Positions 57,982-64,000 of a stretch of 64,000 nt of DNA are shown in pieces (position 1 is the first letter of the stretch; each line of letters starts with the position of its first letter). The stretch spans positions 62,001 to 126,000 of the forward strand of contig JANQHE010000034.1 of NCBI GenBank assembly GCA_028282785.1, in the 5' to 3' direction. This stretch comes from Bacteroidales bacterium. Lineage in GTDB: Bacteria; Bacteroidota; Bacteroidia; Bacteroidales; UBA12077. Made by a program: the position numbers and the translations under genes. The notes beneath the pieces are model-generated. The model searched no databases. It saw only the letters and a program-made list of their open reading frames with translations, and was not told the DNA's origin.

Positions 57982-58362
57982 ATGAGTGAGGGAGAAAAAT
58001 ATAATAAGAAGAAATTTGCAAAAGAATTAGAAGAACGAACTAAGTTATTTGCTATTTCTATTATAAAATTGTCTATTAAATTACCGGACACCCCTGAAGG
58101 AAGAGTTGTTAAATATCAGTTATCAAAAGTAGGAATAAGTGTAGGAGCAAATTACAGAGAAGCAAATAGGTCGAGAAGCCGAGCAGACTTTAAAAATAAA
58201 ATAAAAATATGCGAAAGTGGAGCAAGTGAATCTTAGTATTGGCTGGAAATAATATTGATGGTTGATTGGTTAAAACCTGAAGAAATGGAATATGAGTATA
58301 AGGAATCCGGAGAATTGTTGGCAATTTTCACATCTATAGAACTTAATTTGAATTCAAAATAA
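57982..58362 (+). pseudogene. Four-helix-bundle (S23/IVS-type) protein with in-frame amber stop
   Basis: The first 84 codons encode a typical four-helix-bundle protein (LFAISIIKLSIKLPDTPEGRVVKYQLSKVGISVGANYREANRSRSRADFKNKIKICESGASES). At 58234 a TAG interrupts the frame, yet the same frame then continues without other stops to a TAA at 58360, encoding YWLEIILMVDWL and a further helix, as expected for the normal C-terminus (usually S-Q-YWLE at this point, so CAG to TAG is the simplest change). Intact members are about 120 residues. The gene is probably inactive or makes an 84-residue fragment. Confidence 0.8.
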
Positions 58363-58399
58363 TAATTAGCTAGATTTTTAGGCATTTTAGTGCATTTTA

Positions 58400-58407
58400 T
58401 ATTTTTG
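58400..58407 (+). promoter_or_regulatory. Candidate -7 element upstream of fabI
   Basis: TATTTTTG fits TAnnTTTG and lies 63 bases before the fabI start. No clear -33 was assigned. Confidence 0.4.
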
Positions 58408-58470
58408 GCATTAATATGAACATTATTTCTTAATGATTGTATCTAGCTTGTACAAAAAAAAAGTTTAATC

Positions 58471-59352
58471 ATGGCATTTAATTTATTAAAAGGTAAAAAA
58501 GGATTAATTTTTGGTGCATTGAACGATAAATCAATTGCATGGAAGGTAGCTGAAAAGGCTTATGAAGAGGGTGCAGAAATTGTTTTAACAAATGCACCTT
58601 TTGCATTACGGTTAGGTGATACTGATGAGTTAGCTGAAAAATGTAATTCTATTGTTATTCCGGCTGATGCAACAAGTATTGAAGATATTGAGAATTTAGT
58701 TGATAAAACCATGGAGCATTTTGGAGGTAAATTTGATTTTATACTTCACTCAATTGGTATGTCTCCAAACGTTCGTAAAGGTATAACATATGATAACCTG
58801 AATTACGATTATTTTTTAAAAACCTTAGATGTTTCAGCTTTATCTTTTCATAAAATACTACAAGTTTCCAGGAAAAAAGATGCTTTAAATAATTGGGGCT
58901 CTGTATTAGCGCTTTCATATGTTGCAGCGCAAAGAACATTATACGGATACAACGATATGGCTGATGCAAAATCATTGTTAGAGTCAATTGCTCGTAGTTT
59001 TGGATACATTTATGGCCGTGAAAAGAAAATCAGAATAAATACTATTTCACAATCACCTACGCAAACAACAGCAGGTTCTGGCGTTATGGGATTAGATCAG
59101 TTGATGGATTTCTCAAACCGAATGTCGCCTTTAGGCAATGCGGATGCAGAAGAATGTGCAAACTATTGTATTGCCATGTTCTCTGATTTAACAAAGAAAA
59201 TCACAATGCAGAACATATTCCATGATGGGGGCTTTTCAAGTATGGGTATGAGCCGCAGGGCAATGGATGTTTATAGTAAGAATTTAGATGAATGCTGCGA
59301 GTTTAGAGAAATAGACTTTAAAGATATTACACACCGGTTCGAAGAATTCTAG
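58471..59352 (+). CDS. fabI: Enoyl-[acyl-carrier-protein] reductase FabI
   Basis: The 293-residue SDR protein has the NAD site GLIFGALNDKSIAWKVAEKAYEEGAE and the FabI catalytic pair Y160-x6-K167 in YGYNDMADAKSLLE. It carries out the last reduction of fatty acid elongation. It is longer at the C-terminus than E. coli FabI, with a DVYSKNLDECCEFREIDFKD tail, as in other Bacteroidota. It is followed by a good terminator. Confidence 0.92.
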   Translation: MAFNLLKGKKGLIFGALNDKSIAWKVAEKAYEEGAEIVLTNAPFALRLGDTDELAEKCNSIVIPADATSIEDIENLVDKTMEHFGGKFDFILHSIGMSPNVRKGITYDNLNYDYFLKTLDVSALSFHKILQVSRKKDALNNWGSVLALSYVAAQRTLYGYNDMADAKSLLESIARSFGYIYGREKKIRINTISQSPTQTTAGSGVMGLDQLMDFSNRMSPLGNADAEECANYCIAMFSDLTKKITMQNIFHDGGFSSMGMSRRAMDVYSKNLDECCEFREIDFKDITHRFEEF

Positions 59353-59361
59353 AAATTTTAT

Positions 59362-59381
59362 AAACCGGCATTAGCCGGTTT
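59362..59381 (+). terminator. Terminator after fabI
   Basis: AAACCGGC (59362-59369) and GCCGGTTT (59374-59381) form an 8-base stem with loop ATTA, followed by TTTCTTTTC. Confidence 0.9.
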
Positions 59382-59449
59382 TTTCTTTTCATACTTGGTA
59401 GTTTTTAATTTTTCAGGTAGATTTCCACCTTGTTTTTAAACATGAAGTT

Positions 59450-60598
59450 ATGAATTTAGTTTTACTCATCGTTTTCTACTTGTTTTTCCCGGTTTTTATA
59501 TTATACCTGTGCCATAAATTTCCAATTGTCAATAAGATTGGTGCAGTGCTGTTAGCTTATGGGTTTGGCTTGGTTTTGGGTAACCTCAATATTTTACCAG
59601 AAGGTAGTAACAAAGTTCAGGATTTAATGACAATGATTACTATTCCATTAGCGATACCTTTACTATTGTTTTCAACTAACATTAAGGCTTGGTTTAAAAT
59701 TGCAGGTAAAACATTAGTTTCAATGATCATAGCCCTTGTGAGTGTTGTTTTAGTAGTTTTTGTGGGTTATTTTATTTTTAAAGGGAATGGGATTAAAGAA
59801 TTATGGAAGATTGGAGGATTATTAGTTGGGTTATATTCAGGTGGAACTCCAAACCTTGCATCACTGAAGTTGATTCTAAATGTTAATCCTGATGTATTCG
59901 TAATAACACATTCATTTGACATGTTAATTTCAGCAATATATTTATTGTTTCTGATTACAATTGGACAGAAAACATTTCAATTGATTTTACCAAAATACAA
60001 AAGCTTTAATAATCCTATTAGTAAGGATTCAAGAAATAATACTGAAAATAACTATTGGGGATTTTGGAAAAAACAATATAGGGTATCATTACTAAAAGGG
60101 TTAGGTTTAGCGGTATTAATATTCGCTGTTGGTGGAAGCTTAACGTTTATCGTACCTGAAGGATCTCAAATGGCGGTTGTTATGCTAACAATTACAACCT
60201 TAGCAATATTAAGTTCTCTAATTAAGGGTGTGAATAAACTTGAAAAAACCTTTGATTTAGGAATGTACCTTATTTTAGTTTTTAGTATTGTTATAGCTTC
60301 AATGGCAGATATTAAGACTTTTACAGGGACAGCACCAGACTTGTTATTGTATATATCATTTGTAATTTTTGTATCACTTATCTTACATGTATTAGTTTCT
60401 AAAATATTTAAAATTGACTCGGATACTGTAATGATAACTTCCACGGCATTAATATGTTCACCTCCTTTTGTTCCGGTAATTGCAGGTGCAATTAAGAATA
60501 GGGAAATTATAGTATCCGGATTAACAGTTGGAATAATAGGGTATGCATTAGGCAACTATCTTGGATTTGTAATCGCACAAATATTACATTCATTATAA
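59450..60598 (+). CDS. DUF819-family membrane protein
   Basis: The 382-residue protein has about ten membrane segments and matches the DUF819 family: PLAIPLLLFSTNIKAWFKIAGKT, GLYSGGTPNLASLKLIL and ICSPPFVPVIAGAIKNREIIVSG. Members are likely secondary transporters of unknown substrate. The VOC-family gene follows 12 bases downstream. Confidence 0.85.
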   Translation: MNLVLLIVFYLFFPVFILYLCHKFPIVNKIGAVLLAYGFGLVLGNLNILPEGSNKVQDLMTMITIPLAIPLLLFSTNIKAWFKIAGKTLVSMIIALVSVVLVVFVGYFIFKGNGIKELWKIGGLLVGLYSGGTPNLASLKLILNVNPDVFVITHSFDMLISAIYLLFLITIGQKTFQLILPKYKSFNNPISKDSRNNTENNYWGFWKKQYRVSLLKGLGLAVLIFAVGGSLTFIVPEGSQMAVVMLTITTLAILSSLIKGVNKLEKTFDLGMYLILVFSIVIASMADIKTFTGTAPDLLLYISFVIFVSLILHVLVSKIFKIDSDTVMITSTALICSPPFVPVIAGAIKNREIIVSGLTVGIIGYALGNYLGFVIAQILHSL

Positions 60599-60610
60599 AT
60601 TTAAATTGGC

Positions 60611-60994
60611 ATGAAAGAGATTGAGTTTATTTTATATGTTTCAGATCAACAAAAAAGTAAAGATTTCTATCAACAACTTTTAAATATTAAACCAAGTTTG
60701 GATGTTCCCGGGATGACAGAATTTAAGCTGAATGAGGGGGTTAAACTGGGGCTAATGCCTGAAGGTGGAATCGCAAAAATTATAGATGGTAAAATATCTC
60801 ATCCATCAAATGGCCAAGGTATTCCGAGATGTGAATTATACTTGGTTGTTGAAAATGCACAGGAATTTATGGATAAAGGAATTAAATTAGGGGGAAAAGA
60901 AATAAGCAAATTAAGTGATAGGGATTGGGGAGATAGGGTTGGGTATATCTCTGATGTAGACGGGCATATAATTGCCTTTGCAGAAAGGGGATAA
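60611..60994 (+). CDS. VOC-family (glyoxalase/bleomycin-resistance-like) protein
   Basis: The 127-residue protein has the VOC fold: IEFILYVSDQQKSKDFYQQLL at the start, FKLNEGVKLGLMPEGG, CELYLVVENAQEFMDKGIKLGGKE and WGDRVGYISDVDGHIIAFAE at the end. These proteins bind a metal and handle small substrates or toxic compounds. Probably cotranscribed with the DUF819 gene. Substrate unknown. Confidence 0.85.
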   Translation: MKEIEFILYVSDQQKSKDFYQQLLNIKPSLDVPGMTEFKLNEGVKLGLMPEGGIAKIIDGKISHPSNGQGIPRCELYLVVENAQEFMDKGIKLGGKEISKLSDRDWGDRVGYISDVDGHIIAFAERG

Positions 60995-61032
60995 AAACAT
61001 TATTGACAGAAAAAATCCTGCCAATGATGTTT
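60995..61032. terminator. Imperfect hairpin between VOC and YfcC-type genes
   Basis: Arms 60995-61009 and 61018-61032 (AAACATTATTGACAG / CTGCCAATGATGTTT) pair over 15 positions with one mismatch and one wobble, between convergent genes. Confidence 0.6.
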
Positions 61033-61053
61033 ACAAAGTTTTATTTCCAACGC

Positions 61054-62661
61054 TTAAAACCCGTTTAAATCCATTAAAACAGTTGGAATCAATAATAAAA
61101 ATCCAAGTATTACTAAAATAATCATAAATGGAGTAATCCATTTTACCCATTTCTCATACGGAATTTTGGCTACACCTAATACACCGATCAAAACACCCGA
61201 AGTTGGTGTAATCATATTGGTAAAACCATCTCCTAATTGAAATGCAACAATTGTTGCTTGCCGGGAGATGCCGATTAAATCAGAAAATGGTGCCATTATG
61301 GGCATAGTAATAGCTGCTTTTGCGCTTCCGGAGGGGATTAATATATTTATTAAAGATTGAATAACATACATTACACCGATAGAACCAACCTTTCCCATTG
61401 TTTTCATTGATTGAGAAATGGAATAAAGAATAGTGTCGATAACTTTTCCTTCTTGCAATACAATGATAATGCCTCCTGCTAATCCAACAATTAATGCCGC
61501 AGAAGCAATATCTTTAGCACCTTCCAAAAATAACTTGGTAATATTATTCGGTGATTTGTTATTTGCAATTCCAGCGATTAAACCCATTACAAAAAATAAG
61601 GTGGCTATTTCCATTACGTACCAACCATATCCCATTACACCAATAATTAAAAACAATATAGTAAAAATGAGAATGTTAAGAATGAAAAAATGAACGGACT
61701 TCTTTAATAAAAAAGGGCTTGATAATATAAATAAACCGGTAAGTATTGGAATAATTGGCATTTTGGCAGCTGAATTTCCTATTGATAAGGTGGTTTCAAA
61801 ATAATAAAAAGATAGGATAATTAAAGCAACTGATACTAATCCAAAAATTACCCATGCTGATTTAGGTGTATAATATTGCACATGCTCAGGATCAATGAGC
61901 GATTTATTTCTCCAGTTTTTGTTATCATCTTCATAAACCAATGACGATTTTGGATTCTTTTTAACTTTTTTAGCATATCTAATTAGATATACTATTCCAA
62001 CAATGTTAAGAATAATCCATAAAACAAACCTGTATTCTATGCCTGTAAATAATGGAATTCCTGCAATTCCTTGTGCAATTCCTATAGTAAAAGGATTAAG
62101 TAAGGCACCTGCAAAACCAAGTGTTGCCGCAACAAAACATAAATTGACCCCTACAATAGAATCGTAACCCATGGATATGGCTAAAGGAACAAATATGATT
62201 ACAAATGCTATGGTTTCTTCACTCATTCCAAATACAGCACCAAAAACTGAAAACATTAACATAATAAGGGTGAAGATTATATTATCAATGCCCAGAAATC
62301 GAAATAACTTAATGTGTTCAATACGTTTAGTTTTCTTAAGAAATGAAAAAATGCCCACATCAATTGCTTTACTATCATTCATAATCCAGAAAGCACCACC
62401 AATCATTAATATAAAAATTATAATGTCCGATTGTTTTACAAATCCTTTAAAAAATGCCGAAAAAATTTCTGATGTTTGAGGTACATTGTCTGTGGTATGA
62501 AAGGAATCTTTTATAATAACATTTTGTGTAGTTCCATCAGGTAAGGTAACTGTTTCTCTATCAAATTCACCACCAGGTAATACCCATGTTAATATAGCAC
62601 AAAATACAATTATAAAAAATACTATGACATAAGTATGTGGTATTTGTCTTTTCTTTTTCAT
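61054..62661 (-). CDS. YfcC-family (DcuC-like) carboxylate/amino-acid carrier
   Basis: The 535-residue protein has about 12-13 membrane segments and YfcC-type motifs: TWVLPGGEFDRE near the N-terminus, MSEETIAFVIIFVPLAISMGYDS, FAGALLNPFTIGIAQGIAGIPLFTG and LINILIPSGSAKAAITMPIMAPFSDLIG. Relatives include C4-dicarboxylate and arginine/ornithine carriers. It is divergent from hutI with 125 bases between, so a link to histidine or other amino-acid use is possible. Substrate not assigned. Confidence 0.85.
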   Translation of the reverse strand: MKKKRQIPHTYVIVFFIIVFCAILTWVLPGGEFDRETVTLPDGTTQNVIIKDSFHTTDNVPQTSEIFSAFFKGFVKQSDIIIFILMIGGAFWIMNDSKAIDVGIFSFLKKTKRIEHIKLFRFLGIDNIIFTLIMLMFSVFGAVFGMSEETIAFVIIFVPLAISMGYDSIVGVNLCFVAATLGFAGALLNPFTIGIAQGIAGIPLFTGIEYRFVLWIILNIVGIVYLIRYAKKVKKNPKSSLVYEDDNKNWRNKSLIDPEHVQYYTPKSAWVIFGLVSVALIILSFYYFETTLSIGNSAAKMPIIPILTGLFILSSPFLLKKSVHFFILNILIFTILFLIIGVMGYGWYVMEIATLFFVMGLIAGIANNKSPNNITKLFLEGAKDIASAALIVGLAGGIIIVLQEGKVIDTILYSISQSMKTMGKVGSIGVMYVIQSLINILIPSGSAKAAITMPIMAPFSDLIGISRQATIVAFQLGDGFTNMITPTSGVLIGVLGVAKIPYEKWVKWITPFMIILVILGFLLLIPTVLMDLNGF

Positions 62662-62714
62662 TTTATACTCCTAAATATTTAAAGTCCGTAAAAATAGAAC
62701 ATAAGTTATAGAAC

Positions 62715-62756
62715 ACGAAATTTATTATATATATCAATACAATTTTGTATTTTCGT
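62715..62756. promoter_or_regulatory. Inverted repeats in the hutI/yfcC divergent region
   Basis: ATACAA-TT-TTGTAT (62737-62750) lies inside a wider pair ACGAAA (62715-62720) / TTTCGT (62751-62756). Being midway between divergent genes, it could be an operator. No regulator gene is in the window. Confidence 0.4.
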
Positions 62757-62786
62757 ACCCTTAAATGAAAGTAATAAAAAGTTGTT

Positions 62787-64000
62787 ATGAGTTTGTTAAT
62801 TAAGAATATAAAGAATCTAATAAATATTGAAGAAAGTTCCGTTAAATGGGTGGCAGGCAAAGATATGCAAAAATTAAATTCAATTGAAAATGCATACCTT
62901 ATAATTAAAGAGGATAAAATTGCTGATTTTGATAAAATGAGTAATCTGAATTTAGATAATTTTCAAGGAGAAGAAATCGATGCAACGGGAAAAATGGTAT
63001 TTCCATCATTCTGTGATTCACATACCCATTTAGTTTATGCCGGTAGTCGAGAAATTGAATATGGAGATAAAATTCGCGGATTATCTTATGAAGAAATAGC
63101 AAAAAGGGGCGGGGGAATATTAAACTCAGCAAAATTACTTCATAATACATCAGAAGATTCATTGTACGAACAGGCTTTACAAAGAATTAATGAAATAATT
63201 GGTTTTGGGACGGGAGCTGTCGAAATAAAAAGTGGATACGGTTTAACTGTTGATGATGAGTTAAAAATGCTTCGAGTAATAAAGCGTTTAAAAGATACTG
63301 CACCAATTACAATTAAATCTACATTTTTGGGTGCACATGCCATTCCTACTGAATATAAAGGAAAACAAGACGAATATGTAGATTTGGTAATTAATGAAAT
63401 GATTCCCCAGGTTGCTTCAGAAGAATTAGCTGATTATATCGATGTATTCTGTGATAAAGGCTTCTTTACTGTTGACCAAACAGATCGAATCTTGATGGCA
63501 GGAATGAAATATGGTATGCGTCCAAAAATTCACGCCAATGAATTAGATTATTCCGGAGGAATTCAAGTAGGAGTCAAGTATAATGCACTTTCAGTGGATC
63601 ATTTGGAATTTACAGGTGAAGATGAAATAAGAGTACTTTTAGAATCTGAAACTATGCCTACATTGTTGCCTGGAGCGGCTTTCTTTTTGGGAATGATAGA
63701 TCCTCCTGTTCGTAAAATGATTGATGCAGGTTTACCAATTGCGTTGGCTTCTGATTATAATCCGGGATCGTCTCCTTCTGGAAATATGAAATTTATTATG
63801 TCTCTTGGAACTATAAAATTAAGAATGCTTCCGGAAGAAGTTGTAAATGCATCTACAATTAATGGTGCTTACGCTATGGGAATTCACGAAACACATGGAA
63901 GTATTGCAATAGGAAAAAAGGCAAATGTGTTTATTACTAAGAAAATACCCACTTATGAGTATATGCCTTACGCATATACAAGCAATTTAATCGATCAGGT
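62787..64000 (+). CDS. hutI: Imidazolonepropionase, truncated by the window end
   Basis: The frame opens at ATG 62787 and runs to the window edge (404 residues). It has the amidohydrolase motifs of HutI: FCDSHTHLVYAGSRE (metal-binding histidines), EIKSGYGL, KSTFLGAHAIP, IHANELDYSGG, SVDHLEF and ASDYNPGSSPS. It opens the imidazolone ring in histidine degradation to glutamate. Only a handful of C-terminal residues should be missing. Confidence 0.95.
   Translation, partial: MSLLIKNIKNLINIEESSVKWVAGKDMQKLNSIENAYLIIKEDKIADFDKMSNLNLDNFQGEEIDATGKMVFPSFCDSHTHLVYAGSREIEYGDKIRGLSYEEIAKRGGGILNSAKLLHNTSEDSLYEQALQRINEIIGFGTGAVEIKSGYGLTVDDELKMLRVIKRLKDTAPITIKSTFLGAHAIPTEYKGKQDEYVDLVINEMIPQVASEELADYIDVFCDKGFFTVDQTDRILMAGMKYGMRPKIHANELDYSGGIQVGVKYNALSVDHLEFTGEDEIRVLLESETMPTLLPGAAFFLGMIDPPVRKMIDAGLPIALASDYNPGSSPSGNMKFIMSLGTIKLRMLPEEVVNASTINGAYAMGIHETHGSIAIGKKANVFITKKIPTYEYMPYAYTSNLIDQ

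Overview
The window is AT-rich DNA from a member of the Bacteroidota, most likely a Bacteroidales/Marinilabiliales-like anaerobe or facultative anaerobe. The evidence is type IX secretion (T9SS) C-terminal sorting domains on three giant surface proteins, a PorD gene, a bamD-rpoZ-coaBC-porD-recN block, a 286-residue primary sigma factor without region 1.1, and -7 elements of the TAnnTTTG type. No mobile element, rRNA or CRISPR array was seen; one tRNA-Pro(GGG) is present.

Layout: 1-2832, end of a polysaccharide locus (deacetylase tail, GNAT-type enzyme, hexapeptide acyltransferase, Wzx-type flippase). 2852-3824, ftsE and a small conserved-looking gene. 4059-11193, a TPR protein and beta-barrel pair, then gyrB. 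11351-30839, a six-gene minus-strand cluster: 2663-aa T9SS mosaic, BtuG-like surface lipoprotein, BtuB-like TonB receptor, 811-aa T9SS protein with a transcobalamin-like segment, 1704-aa T9SS protein with an internal BtuG-like propeller, and a small DUF6580-like membrane protein. 30962-31092 is a cobalamin riboswitch heading that cluster. Divergent from it, 31231-31480 is a second cobalamin riboswitch heading an AspT/YidE-type transporter, a CWC protein and a PAS protein. 33952-41541 holds a S9-type hydrolase, dapF, a DegP-type protease, rpoD, uvrB and a secreted endonuclease/phosphatase-family protein. 41746-48602 is an RND (MMPL) exporter, beta-barrel and LolA-like set with an unusual cyclase-like/TolB-like/TPR/LytTR regulator upstream. 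48776-50268 is an unknown helical protein, a palindrome-rich non-coding stretch and the tRNA. 50420-59352 is housekeeping (trxB, an alpha-oxoamine synthase, bamD, rpoZ, coaBC, porD, recN, an amber-interrupted four-helix-bundle gene, fabI). 59450-64000 holds a DUF819 protein, a VOC protein, a YfcC-type carrier and hutI cut by the window end.

The most interesting unit is the divergent cobalamin regulon at about 11.3-33.9 kb. On the minus strand one riboswitch appears to drive a complete cell-surface corrinoid capture and outer-membrane import set in which some of the binding modules sit on very large T9SS-exported proteins instead of small lipoproteins. No BtuCDF is seen next to it; the small membrane protein is the only inner-membrane candidate in the cluster. 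On the plus strand a second riboswitch controls a transporter family not normally tied to B12. All functional links here are inferred from sequence and context.
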